Below, in pieces: positions 22,160 to 33,395 of a DNA stretch of 64,000 nucleotides. The translations under genes and the position numbers were made by a program. Below the pieces are notes generated by a model. It was not told the origin of the DNA. It searched no databases and saw only the letters and a list, made by a program, of their open reading frames with translations. Each line of letters opens with the position of its first letter. The stretch's first letter is position 1. The DNA is from Kappaphycus alvarezii (Eukaryota > Rhodophyta > Florideophyceae > Gigartinales > Solieriaceae), in NCBI GenBank assembly GCA_002205965.3, contig NADL03000021.1:620001-684000 (forward strand), written 5' to 3'.

Positions 22160-23991
22160 AAAAAATAGGCTTAGTAGGAGATTTTAAAGGAATTTTTGCA
22201 CAAATGACAATAAATGCTCTATATATGTTTTTGGATGAGTTGATATTTGGACAAAGTAGAATGCTCAGAATAGACGCAATCAAAGAGCCAGATTGAAGTA
22301 AATCTCTCAGTTTTTTATATCATAAAGATAAAAATAGCGCAGGAAACGACAAACTAGATCAAAAAAGCTAACGCATTTACAAAAGCATTTCACCTCGATA
22401 CTTCGGAAAAGATGTAATGAATGTCTTAAAATATTTCTTAAACTTCTCAAACGCAATCATTTCATAATTTGATGCCTCTTTTTGTTTGTCATTTGCAATT
22501 TAATAAAATTTTCAAATGACTTTCATCAGTTTATTTTTTAAACCCCCTTGATAAAACTGCAACAAACCTATCGTCAATTATTAATTTTATTTGAATACGC
22601 GACCGTGGGAAAAAAAATCTTTCAACGGCTTCTACAACATATCATATAATGAGATATAATATTGCTATCTTCTGCTTCTTCGACTGCTCAAGACAAAATC
22701 AAGGCATCAAAAGACGCGTTCTAGGTCAACGTGCGCATTGAAATACAAAAATTGTAGTGCAGGGAGGAGATAAATACTGACATTCATCAAGTTTCTTAGA
22801 TTTAAAATCTGGAGCTTTCCCTTTTGTGCCAGTTTTCAACTTGCTGAAATCAACCGTCTCTCGAACTGGATATAATTTCATCATGCGTTAATGTCCGAGC
22901 TACAGTTTTTCAAACACTTTTCAGTCTTTTACCTATCGCACAAGATATATCGACAAGGTTAAATATTAGTTTCATTCTGTGCAGTTTCGAATAAGTCTGC
23001 AACATATCTGAAATAAAAGAGTAAAATCTGAACAATTCGCTGTCATTTTTGCTTTCTCTCGGGAAGACCACCTCTTTTCATAAGTTAAGCCCCATCGGTC
23101 GGGTAAATAGAGAGAGGAACCGTACAAATGAAGGGATGAGTAGCTGAAACTCAAGAGTAAAGGAGCGTTAAAAAACATGTTGATACCTCTGGGTAGGGGA
23201 GGGAAACGCAAACTGTATTGAAAAGGATTGAGATGTACAGGGAAGGCTATTTAGAGCTCAACGAGCGCCGAAGTTTTGGTATCGTGGGTAAATTGGGGAA
23301 ACAACTTTAGGCGCCTTATTAAATAACAAAGTGCGCGTCAGAATAAAATCCTCTCAATAAATTAAAATGCGGTGAGTTTTTTGAAACTTTACACTGTGGT
23401 TTCGGGGCTACTAATTGGTGTCTAGTGGACCAATGTCATCACATGAGGACAAATTTAACGGCTAATCTTTTAAGTTGAATATTTTTCCGTTTTTCTTTTG
23501 TGCTCACGTATACATTGAACAGTAGCGAAGCTCCATCGAAACTTATTTTGATAATTTAAATTATGGTTAGAGTACGATCCACTTTTGACCTGTCGATGTC
23601 CTTCGATTTTTGTGCCAAGTTTCCACAATTTACCCTTTTAGTACCTGCAGGTGGATGCCTTAACCAAAGTGATGTATATAGTTTAAAGCTATTGCGCAAC
23701 TGAGCGACTGTAATTATATGCTTCTAGAGTATCTTTAAGAGCCCAAAAAAATCATAAAATACTTCACTTAAATATCTGTATGACAAATATTTGTTCTCAT
23801 ATTAGGACAAAGTGTCAGGGCAGTGCTAGTACGCCTTCCTTGAATGACGCTTTGTCAGAGTTAATTAATTATTAGTTTTTAGGTTTATCTTTGGTTTTTT
23901 TATACAATACGTTCGCTCTATTACGCTATTTTAGCTATTTATTGCGGTCTAAAATGAAAATTGCTTCGCCAAACCACGCGCCCTATGGGTA
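22160..23991. other. AT-rich intergenic stretch
   Basis: No reading frame here shows recognisable similarity. Oligo-A and oligo-T runs are common. I see no RNA gene and no element ends. Confidence 0.6.
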
Positions 23992-24116
23992 TGTACGTAT
24001 AGCCGCCCGCCCAAGGCTACGCCCAGCAACGGGAAGTGGCAAACACGGCGACCCTCTCTTAAAAAACACTGCTGTCAACTCTTGCTCATTTAAATCTACA
24101 CCTCCCTTCCACGCCA
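23992..24116 (+). repeat. Short LTR-like terminal repeat (plus orientation)
   Basis: About 125 bp starting TGTACGTATAGCCGCCCGCC and ending CCACGCCA. It aligns with the reverse complement of 26358-26484, which starts TGTACTGTAAAATCGGCGGC and ends CACTCTATCA. Shared internal blocks include ACACGGCGACC and AACTGCTGTCAA. TG/CA ends and a primer-site-like sequence three bases later (24120) favour an LTR over a transposon TIR. Confidence 0.6.
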
Positions 24117-24119
24117 TTA

Positions 24120-24147
24120 TGGTACTCTTGCGCAGGACTCGAACTCC
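24120..24147 (+). promoter_or_regulatory. Extended tRNA-complementary primer-binding site
   Basis: TGGTACTCTTGCGCAGG continues into ACTCGAACTCC. In reverse complement this gives GGAGTTCGAGTCC and a TACCA end, i.e. a T-loop consensus (GTTCGAGTC) plus a tRNA 3' end. The match is longer than a usual 12-18-nt primer site. The following bases up to about 24185 also look loosely tRNA-like but do not fold into a clean cloverleaf. Confidence 0.5.
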
Positions 24148-24752
24148 CAGCGCCAGTGCGGTGGTTCTCAACGGCACCAGCGATATGCGCGAATTCTTTT
24201 TTTCTACAAAAAAGTTGTAATAGCTTCCCAAGCCAACAAGGAGAAGGTCCTTAGCCCTTTCGAGCATCTAGACTGCGCTGGTTTCGAATTCTACTACGAA
24301 TCTTTCGCATATGATGGAGCAATAGTAGAAGAAGCTAAAGACTAGGTTGCGGTCAAGCAGAAGTCTCTTGATATATTCTTCAAAGAATAATAACCTCAAG
24401 ATATGATTCGCCAGGCTCTAAAGCCAGTCTTTAAACTAAATCCATCCCTGATTCAATAAAGAAGATGGGGCGTCTATACGGGAAGGCTTTTTTCGATAAA
24501 ATCTCAAGGTTTGGGCTTCTTCACACTGCTATCTGCCGCCACAAGGAGGTACAGCAGTTCATAGCTTTTCGACCTTGAGATTACTCATGCATTAAGAGGA
24601 TTTGACGGTACTCCCATTCAAATCGACTCACGTTCATTGGAGTTTCAAGCCGTGTCTCAGAAGTCCCACCAGCAAGCTTTTTATTTCGTCTGGATTCCGG
24701 TTCCAGAAACATCGAGAAAAAATAGGACGCTATAGTAGAGGGTCTTTCCAGG

Positions 24753-24990
24753 ATGGAATTTATTTTAAAGAAGAAGAAGATCGGTAGCGGTGATGTACCT
24801 TCGTCAGCACAGCAGAAGGGTAACAGAGTTCGTCAATGCTATTATTGCAACGAACAAATTCATAACTCCATGTACTGCGAGAAGAACCCCACCGCAATAC
24901 TCACTTATCATATTGCGATAAGAAGGGTCATTCGGAAGCTATTTGTTGGTCTGCCGCTGGTAACAGCTCATTGGTAGCTCTTGAAAACAA
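24753..24990 (+). pseudogene. Retroelement gag fragment with two zinc knuckles
   Basis: A first CCHC box, CYYCNEQIHNSMYC (C-x2-C-x4-H-x4-C), is encoded near 24838-24880. In a shifted frame a second follows, SYCDKKGHSEAIC near 24907-24945, whose first Cys is lost. Two tandem knuckles are typical of retroelement nucleocapsids. The fragment is in the orientation of the repeat at 23992. Confidence 0.7.
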
Positions 24991-25559
24991 CGGGGATATG
25001 GAAGAACATGTAAATGCAGAACAGATCAATATCGTCTATTGAAGTCATTCAGAAACCGATTCAGCTGTTCTAGAAGTCTTCAATGCAACTGAAAGAACCT
25101 TAAAGAGAGAAATACCTTACCAAAATACCCTCGGCAAGTAAACTACGAGGGCATTTCGATATTCAGTCTCGAGAATGACCGCAGTAATACCGAATTATTC
25201 GCTCGGTCCCTCAGATAGAAGAATATCTTAATTTGAATTGCAGAAGCCGAAGAAGAATAAATGCGCGAATAAAAACTCGAACAAGATCCTACAGTACATG
25301 TTAAAACAAGACGTAGTGTCAGAACCAGCCACCACCATTTGTGGCCCCAAATCTGGTGAAATTCTCCGTGTACACGCCGATGGCACTACTACAGTTATGC
25401 GTCGCCTTCTGTGAAATAATTCTGTTCCCCGACTCATAGTTTTTTTCTGATTCTCCGAAGCGTTTGCTTTGTATCGTCCAACTACGGGTCTCCTGTGCGG
25501 AGTTTTGGGCACTGTTGGGCTCGAAAGCTGCACCGGATGTAATTTTCACAGTATTTTCC

Positions 25560-25870
25560 CGCCACCTCTATCTGTAGCCGAATTACATGTCGAAGAAAAT
25601 TAACGTCGCAAATGATGATAGCACGTCATGTGAAGGTTCCTTACTGAAGGTTCCTACTATATTCCGAGACCAACAAGTTGACTATCTTTTGTTGATGAAC
25701 TGCAGTTCGATCTCATTATTGATCTCCCAACCCTCTTGGTCATGGGCGCGAGTTTTTATTTTGGAATCAAAAGCGTCCACACACAAATCGATTCGGAAGA
25801 AGATGTGCTACTGATGAACCATGGCAGTAGTGCTACGTAAAAGCAATTGATGAGGGTGAAACATTGGAAC
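25560..25870 (+). pseudogene. Retroelement protease-like fragment
   Basis: Frames read DYLLLMNCSSISLLI and, in the next register, DLPTLLVMGASFYFGIKS followed by SEEDVLLMNHGS. Position after gag and an S-S-x-S-I-I-D-like context suggest the protease region of the same element. No intact active site is visible. Confidence 0.4.
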
Positions 25871-26357
25871 GACTCGTAAAAACTTTCCTTCAGACTCGGA
25901 AATTGGCCCTGGATCCTCCGTTAAGTCAGACAGAGCACTAGGTCTGGCAATCCGAAAGGACTTGTGCAAAAGCATCGAAAGTCGAAAAGCGATCTGGGCT
26001 AAAACAACGAATACGCTGTCGAAGAAGAGGGCAAAGGGGACGAGTAGGAGGAGATGAAAGGGTCATATTCTGTAGTAAACTCGAGAAAAGATAAAAACCT
26101 CGCTCCGCGATACTTTAATGGTTGCATAGACGATAAATTAACTCCCTACTGCATCTGTTTTCACAATATATAGGTTCGAGCTCAAAGATTTAACGCTTCT
26201 CTACCACAGGGCTCTTCGGATGTCGCCTCCCCACATCAAGATCGCCCGAAACGGGACCTACAATATGCTCGACGACGGTATCATAACACCAGCATTTTCG
26301 CCTTGATCCTTTCCCATTGTGGTTGTTCCTTCCACCCCATCATGTACAATAGTATTA

Positions 26358-26484
26358 TGATAGAGTGGAAGGAAGGAATATATTTTATTGAGCAAGTGTT
26401 GACAGCAGTTTTTATAAAGATGGTCGCCGTGTCTGTCACTTCCTGTTGCTTGGCGCCGCCCTGTGCCGCCGATTTTACAGTACA
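26358..26484 (-). repeat. Short LTR-like terminal repeat (inverted copy)
   Basis: The reverse complement aligns with 23992-24116. An AATAAA lies inside the repeat on this strand (CTCAATAAAATATATT). It could be the 3' LTR of the minus-strand copia pol at 27060-27880, in which case the two copies belong to two insertions or to one rearranged insertion. Confidence 0.55.
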
Positions 26485-26499
26485 CTGACTGTCGCGAAA

Positions 26500-27050
26500 A
26501 TTCAATGGTTAGAGTAGAAAAAGCAGACGGTCGGCGCTAGCGGCGAGTCTGGAAAAAACGTTAGACGTTTCTACTAGTGTAGAACAGTTGAGTAGGTTGA
26601 GAATAAAATTTTTGGTGTTGTTTTTTACTTCAGTGCCCGAGGCAGCTAGGCCTTTTATAGGCAGTAGAAGCCGTCGACTATTTCTAGCGCATTTACTAAC
26701 TACTTACTAGACTACCTAGCAGATAGTCCTGCGGACGGCACTAGTGACCCTTACAATACAACAGACCTAGCATGCATCGGTAACAGTACAATAGGATAGA
26801 GAAAATATAGACTACGTAAGATAAAAAATAGAAGTAAGGGCCAAAGACTACACTACAGGACTTTAAATAGAACATAAATAAATTATATGTATCCTATATC
26901 TCGACACTCTCTCTCTTTGCCCTGACATATTTATTTCTCCATCTTTAGTCACGAATTACTCATTGTTGAACACGTAGATCACACTTACTAGTTGTGATGA
27001 TGTAATTCAGTGCATCACACTTTGGGATCTTCGTGCAGTCGTCTGCGGGT
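26500..27050. other. Spacer between terminal repeat and antisense copia pol
   Basis: No coding similarity is seen. If the copia fragment and the repeat at 26358 belong together, this would be the 3' untranslated part of that element on the minus strand. No clear polypurine tract is seen before 26484. Confidence 0.4.
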
Positions 27051-27059
27051 TGTCCGCAG

Positions 27060-27885
27060 TCCCGTCAAATCCAACATTAGATATTCCCTCTTTTGCATAT
27101 GCATCACTTACAGAACTTTTATCAATCATAGGGCTTTTTTCCAGAGTTTAGGCACACTTAGTGATAACATCAAATAGACTTTTGGAGTCCGTAAACATTG
27201 CGAGTGGGACTTTGAATCCAAGCAGGGATTCAAGATCGTGCTTAATCACGTAGCCAATATCGAAGGCATCAGAGAAAGCATAAAACTTCGGTACCTAGTA
27301 CAGATCTAGTTACCCTGCGACTTTTGTGACTAGAAGAACTCAGCACATTACAAGTTCCGGTTTTGTCAGCGAGCAAAACAATGTATCCAAGTTGGGAAGT
27401 ATTGCCGTCGTTTTTTGCGAATGACGACTCAGAACACACTTTCAATCTTATGGAGTTTTTGCCCAACTTGTAATACTGAAGCGACAAACTAGGGTTGTTA
27501 TGTACATGCTTTACAACTTTGTTCAACTGTTTTATTGCTTCCACTGAGAATTTGGTTTCAGTCACTTGCGCGGCCATTTTAACGGCACAACATATTTCAG
27601 GCTTTGTATGTGTTAACCAAGCCAATATATGCCTTAAAGATCTGAATTCGGAAAATGAGGCGTCCATCGGCAGAATGCGTAATTTCTAATATACTGTTCG
27701 TGACTTAACTCAAATCCATAATCAGTTCTCTTTACTCTGACACCTGCAAATACAGTTTTATCGAACTCCCTATCTCTCGATTCAAACTTATCAAGAGTCT
27801 TTTAGGACAACTTAACGAATTCAGTGTTGCCACAAAGTATAGAATGGTCCACATATGTGTAGTAGAATGGACTTGTAAGGTCCAC
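27060..27885 (-). pseudogene. copia RT (end) and RNase H fragment, antisense
   Basis: Reading leftward: YTYVDHSILCG at about 27880-27840 (RT active site, second Asp changed to His), then REFDKTVFAGVRVKRTDYGFELSHEQYI in pieces. The 132-codon frame 27667-27269 follows with LAWLTHTKPEICCAVKMAAQ, SQLGYIVLLADKTG and SSSSHKSRRVTRSVLGTEV. The last are RNase H blocks of copia elements, including the W..H..PE/DICCAV motif. Residual sequence resembling the RNase H end continues to ~27060 in broken frames. It is a different copia family from 1369-6502. Confidence 0.85.
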
Positions 27886-28040
27886 GCACCAGGTGGAGGT
27901 TTTAGAAGCGGAGCTTCTTCGGGAGACCAGTCTAGCTGGGATAGACAGCTACAGGAGTAGCAGGGCAGAGCGACCGTAGGTCGCGCTCGAAAGGACTAAG
28001 AGGACGCTCTAGTATCCTCCAGGTGAACCTGGAGTGGGGG
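27886..28040. other. Cluster of short hairpins between copia and piggyBac remnants
   Basis: Within 150 bp there are several small inverted repeats: AGAAGC-GG-AGCTTCT, TAGCTG...CAGCTA, GAGCGACC-GTA-GGTCGCGCTC and AGGT-GA-ACCT. No protein frame is convincing. It may be the end of one of the flanking elements or a structured RNA; I cannot say which. Confidence 0.45.
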
Positions 28041-29358
28041 ACGTGCTGACAAAATATCTTCGTTCTCTATCCATCCATAACACATCCATTAAAGATTTGT
28101 TGGTGTCAGGATTCTTCGAAACAATCGAGATATGATCTCCGCGCTCCGTGCGCTCCTGTAACGATAAGTGTTGCATCGGAAATTCCTTAACCGCATTCTT
28201 GACCACACAAATAAACCTCGTTCCATGTCTCATCAAGGCTTCCGCAGTTGACACTAATGCAAAAAAATGAATCCCAATATACAACGCGACCTGTCTTCAG
28301 CCAAGGTTGAACAAGTTGAAATATAAGTGCGGTGGTGTGACATAATTGCTCCATGAAGTCACACCGACGGCCACCCGTTTTCCCCATCACGAGCTCCAAT
28401 CTCAACATTATTCCAGACTGGCCACATGCAGAAGCCTTCAATTTGCAGTCATTCTCGGGCCTTCTGTCATAGGCAACTTAATGTGGGAGTTCTTTCTTCA
28501 TCCAATCTCCCCCGAGAGCATACCACCTGCTAATCCTTTCATCGACACAGGTATGAGAAGATGGCGTGACATGTTGCCTGCGGTGGTCATTAATGGCCTT
28601 CAAAAAGACACTTACCAAAGACCATCTCGAGTCATCCAAGGGCCTTTCTTACCGTTCAAAAGTGTGACTGAAGCAAATATTTGCCAGAATCAGCTCAAAC
28701 CTTCTACGTGACATGATCTTCCCAAAGCCCGGTGCTGGAATGTACTTCGATCCAGATTCACTCCAGAGGTCCGGCGGTTTGAAAATGAAAACCTTTTCAT
28801 TAGTATGAGAATCCCAAAGAACTTCAAAATCCCTCCTGAAGAGACGGGATGATTTCCAATGGCATCCAATCGATCATTTGTAAGATCACGCATGACGATT
28901 AGGTCACGGAGCGGAAAGGTGCTCATAAATCATTCAAGGCGATAAATCTCGAGGAGCACAACCATACGCGAGAGTATCACCAGAGTAGCCAATTATTTTT
29001 CAGCTTTTCTCGGACAAATTTTCATTACTAGGTGTAAAAACCTCCTGATTCGTCCACGATCGTCCATGAGAAAAAACGGGTGCATCTGTTTGATGCCCGT
29101 GAAATCATTGGAATTCCCATCCGATGCCAACGAGGACGGTTGAAGAGCGCCCAAACCTTCATGTATCGCTTCGTTTGGTAATTGAGAGGTTCCTTCCTCC
29201 ACTACGAAGTCTGTGGGAGTTAATCCCGCTTTGATGTTGACAATCTTCAACGTGACAGTTTTGAGACGGTCACGTTTCTTCCAGCTTGCCTCCACTGACT
29301 TCCTCCTTCGACCGCTTACAATGTCGATGTGGACGGCAATGACGGTTCCAGCGAGCAA
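28009..29358 (-). pseudogene. piggyBac-like transposase (DDE_Tnp_1_7), decayed
   Basis: Frames in series on the minus strand are 29358-28993 (N-terminus), 28926-28690 (GILKFFGILILMKRFSFSNRR, the conserved MxFxG-I-x-x-x-M-x-R-F block), 28441-28187 (SGIMLRLELVMGK) and 28284-28009 (STAEALMRHGTRFICVVKNA, then KEFPMQHL and WMDRERRYFVST). These match the order of blocks in piggyBac-family transposases. Stops and frame changes separate all four. I did not find TTAA-flanked terminal repeats. Confidence 0.8.
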
Positions 29359-29499
29359 TTTCGTCTTCCAAGCTGACCCGCAGTCGTGTATCAGTATACA
29401 CGACTGCCGGCGAAAACTGGTTGTGTGTAATGACCGCGTTTCTCACCTCTGCGCCCCGGGATCTGGCCATGTACACCGTCATAACTCCATCCATAAAAC

Positions 29500-29960
29500 C
29501 CCTCGCATACCATGCGTTGTGCGCTGTGGGGTCATCCGCAAGTTCGAGGTCCCGGTCCTTATTCCTTGAACCGACCTTCGCCCAGTTGACCTACTCGTGC
29601 AACATCCCCTGTTGCCGACGATCCCAGGGATCGGCTCATCGCCTGTAACATCACTATTTTATCGCCGTTTAAGCCGGCCTCGGTCAAAAAAGCGATGCAA
29701 GCAGCCGGAGACGCCGCGGCCCAGGCCAACCGCCCCATGGTCGTCTGATTTTCCGCTTCAAACCATTCGCTGTCGATTCCCTCAATGCCGTATCCCCGAT
29801 CACCGTCTTGTTCCTAGAAAACTATACAGCCAGGATCGCGATTAGACACATCACCTCAGACACCACTGTTCGCGCGCGAATCTACCAGGGCCTCTGCTGT
29901 ATTTTATGGTTGTCGGTGGTCATAGCTGAACTAAATAGTCGGTCAGTCAATATGAACTTA
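29500..29960 (+). pseudogene. LINE C-terminal domain fragment (copy 1)
   Basis: Across frames it reads RLIACNITILSPFKPASVKK, AMQAAGDAAAQA, then FAVDSLNAVSPITVLFLENY. This matches the C-terminal end of the LINE type seen again at 33380-33985 and 37470-37745, where the block is (C/D)(D/N)(V/I)T(V/I)(V/L)SP followed by an Ala-rich helix. The block resembles a PD-(D/E)xK-like nuclease fold. Only this end of the element is recognisable here. Confidence 0.6.
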
Positions 29961-30589
29961 GGAAAGACAATGAGAAGAACTTCATCATGGATCCGATATT
30001 CTCCCTGCGAAAACCCCTTGAGACCCTGAAGCCAGCCTCTCGAACAGGCTTATCGAGTGTAAAGTTGCTGATACGCCCCCGTTCAAGCAGTCCTCTGTCA
30101 CGAAAGCTACGCATGTTGGCGGGGCGTCTACCGCCCACAAGCTCCATATCAAGGTCCAAGAGCTTTACCATAAGCATTCGAGAGGCCTATTGCATCCCTC
30201 CCACAATCCTTCCCGCGACTCGGGATTCCAATTCCAACGCCTGGTTTTCGATTCCCGCAGCGCTCCATCTCTCGAAACTACGAGATGCTTTTTATTGAAT
30301 ATTTGTAGCCCCCGTTGCCAGGACATTCCTCACCTGGAACGCAACAATTCACACGTGCTTCTGCAAGGGCTTCAGTTGCGCCTTGTTGTCGTCGGTGGCT
30401 ATGGCCATCATCTCCCGGACTCCAATGCACGTTGCCGAAGTGGTTCATTCGTTTAGTCCTTAACTAGATGACCAATTGATGTATTCATTGAGTTACAGTA
30501 TTATCATATAGTTGCACGCTCTCTTCTTCCTCCCTTTCTTCTCCTTCAACATCTCTCATTCTCCTGCATCAACCCCGATCCTGTTGCTC

Positions 30590-31800
30590 TCATCGCGAAA
30601 GCCAAGCGCGATAACTTACATTCTCCCTCCTGGGCGGATGTAGCAAAGTAGCAAACGCAACCGAGAGTAGCGACGCTGCCATCGACGATACAGGACTTCG
30701 GTCATTTCCTGAAGGGATCGCTGCAGCATCCAGTGGCAAGAACCGCATTCAGGGCCCCATAAAGTCAAAGCCGATACCCAGACGGTGCCGCGCCCGTCCC
30801 TGTCAACGGAACGACATGCCGCCCAGACGACCTGGCCCTGATGATGACTGCTCTGACGTTCTCCGTTGGTCCGCCAGGCACGGTAGGTCTGCCGTCCTAG
30901 GACGACACCCAGAAATGTCTCATCATAGCTGCAGAACGTGCGGGGATGTAACTACCGATGAAAGTGCTCCTTACGGCAGGAGAGTGGACAATTGTGGTTC
31001 ACTATGCCGCAGATTCGCCGACTCTCCTAAGCATCCTGGAGAAACTCCGCCGTGATATCCCCGGCGCTTGTCTGTCCACGAGCAGACTATCGAAAGCAGT
31101 TATCCAACAATCGTATGGCACGTCGGTGCGTGCGTAGCTGCCACCCGCGGAGTCGAAAATTTTCGAACCACTGAAACCGGAAAAATAATGGGGACCGCTA
31201 GGCCTTGGCGGGAGCAATCGCCCGCTTTATCGAAGACGCATCAACCACACTGCCATCACGACAGAATTCTTTCGTGGAAAAGTTCATCGCAAAGTTTTAC
31301 AGGTGGTGCCCAGACTTGGCACCCACCAACAACGGACCCCCAACAAACGAGCCGGCAAATACTGACAACGAGAATGTCGTCTCAGACATGGGCTCTCAAA
31401 CAAAACTGAAGCGGCATTGGGCGCTGAAATCCCAGCAGAAGCCCACCTCGACGCAGTCCCAGACTCCATGGATGTCTCGGAAGTAAAACCGGCCCAGAAA
31501 GTCGCATCAAAAAAGGACCCCCACAGCACGACTGGAGTAGCATCGGACATTGTAGTCCCAGCGGAGGCTCATCCAGACTCTAGCCCAGCCTCCTCGGATG
31601 CCCCTGAGACAACATCGGCCCCCACTGAGGCACATCAGAAATCTGCACAAGCAAGTGCCGCGGAACATTTCCTATCGAACAACCCGGTTCGGAACAAAAA
31701 AGTCACCACTGCTGCTCAGCACCTTAGCACTACCAAACCTGATACATGGGCCACAGCCTTCACGAAACTGATGCAGCCAGAGTGACGAACTAATCTCATC
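30590..31800 (+). pseudogene. LINE N-terminal coding region
   Basis: GC-rich, coding-like frames precede the RT. From about 30830 the frame ALMMTALTFSVGPPGTV, AGEWTIVVHYAADSPTLLSI, LEKLRRDIPGACL is readable with few stops. The 122-codon frame 31417-31785 is Ala/Ser/Glu-rich with two EAHPD/EAHLD repeats. It likely encodes the region before RT of the same LINE. I recognise no endonuclease domain. Confidence 0.5.
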
Positions 31801-32339
31801 CGCTCTTCGTCCCAGCGCATGAAGGATATGCGGGCGGCGAAGGCGAATCTTGACCCTGTCCCCCAACGGGACAGCGGTTGAGCAAGGCATCTCACCACTA
31901 ATACTACTGGTCTCCCCTGCTGTACACACAAATGTCTGTAATGACCTCCTCCGAAAGCCAATACCAGTCTCAACAAATTGGGCCCCTTCCATCCGTCCAT
32001 GATACCATGCATAGCCCACTGAAGCCGTTGGATATCTTTGATCGCATACCCAGGGGCTGCACGCACATTCTTGCTATACTACTCATACAGCTTTTTCGCA
32101 CCGCTTCTAACGCAGGTAAATATCGATGCAGTCCATACCGTCAAGACGTGTAGTGTAATCTCCGAATACACCTTCTCCACACCGCAGTCTTGCGACGCCT
32201 TCTGTGCGGGAAAGCTGGGTGGCAGTCTTAGGTAAGGCAAAGCCAAGGGCTCTGAGAGCGCATCCGCCGCGCCAATGGCGGTGAATGGGGAAAGCTATGG
32301 ACAGAAGCCATACAAGCCCAAAAGAACAGAGATGAGCGA

Positions 32340-33395
32340 CTTATCTGGCGCCGCCCATGCCCGACTGATATCACACGCGACCCCAAAGTCCTACGAGTAG
32401 TCTACCTGGCTACGGACGCGCAATACCTCGTGCCCTTACAAATGGCCAATGGCGTGCCCTCCGGACTGGATTCCAATGCGCCCGAAGATGGAGACTGGTC
32501 GACCGCCATAGCGACAACGACGATGGTGCACTACAGTCAATGGATGCGCATAACGCATTTACCTGCTTTCCCAGACAGCGCATGATACATTTGCTGCCGA
32601 ACAAAGTACCATCTCTGTGCAGTTTCCTGAATATGGTCTATGCGCGTAGCATACCATCGCTAATACTCCCCGTGGCGCCTTCGCAACACATCCTGAGCCA
32701 AGAAGGGATGCAACAAGGGGACCCAACAAGCATGTTGATGTTCTGGTGCATCCACTGGCAATGCAAATCGCCATGCAGACGCAACCTGCTTTCCACAAGT
32801 GGTATGCGGACGACTACACTCTCAAGAACAATCACGAGCAGCTTGAAAAGGCAGTCGCGATCTTGAGCTTTGCAGGTCCTGACCATGGTCTGTATCTGAA
32901 TCTGGCGAAAACGAGGTTATTCAGGCTGTGACAGCTGGGAAGAAGTCGGGCAACACCCTTGCTGCAACGCTTCCCACAAGAAAACTTCTCACTGAAGACA
33001 TCAATCTACTCGGCGTCCCGATTGGGACCCACCACTTCATGGAGATCTTCCTCTCCCGAAAAATCAACAGCTGAAAACAAACGCTATCTATGATCAATGG
33101 GATTGGAGACGTTCGCATAAGATTCCACTTCCACCGGGTATGCGCTTCGGCGTGCAAGCTTTATCACGTGATGAAGCTAACCCCCCGAGTGTCATAAGCG
33201 CCGCAGCACGGAGATTCGATGAGGATCAGTTGGAATTCTACTCCTGTTCCAATAATGTCCCGATGTCTGGTGCGGTCCGACAACAGATGACCCTACCTCT
33301 ACGCCATGGAGCTCATGGCTTTATACCATTGATAACGCTGAATTATGCGGCATATGCGGCGAGCGTCAGTGATGCCGACCAAGTGGAAACCCCCG
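32340..33395 (+). pseudogene. LINE reverse transcriptase
   Basis: RT blocks appear in order: MDAHNAFTCFPRQRM at 32540 (D-x-x-N-A-F motif), SLCSFLNMVYARSIPSLIL, QEGMQQGDPTSMLMF at about 32700 (QGDP block), then after a +1 frame change FHKWYADDYTLKNNHEQL at about 32790 (YADD active site) and GLYLNLAKTRLF. LLGVPIG near 33010 and TLPLRHGAHGFIPLITLNYA at 33290-33350 are post-palm blocks. The readable protein ends near 33390, where sequence in the opposite orientation takes over. Confidence 0.85.

Noticed and set aside
24120..24190. Functional tRNA gene on the minus strand
   Set aside because: A T-loop consensus and CCA-like end are present, but T-stem and acceptor do not pair properly and no anticodon arm forms; a primer-binding site fits better.
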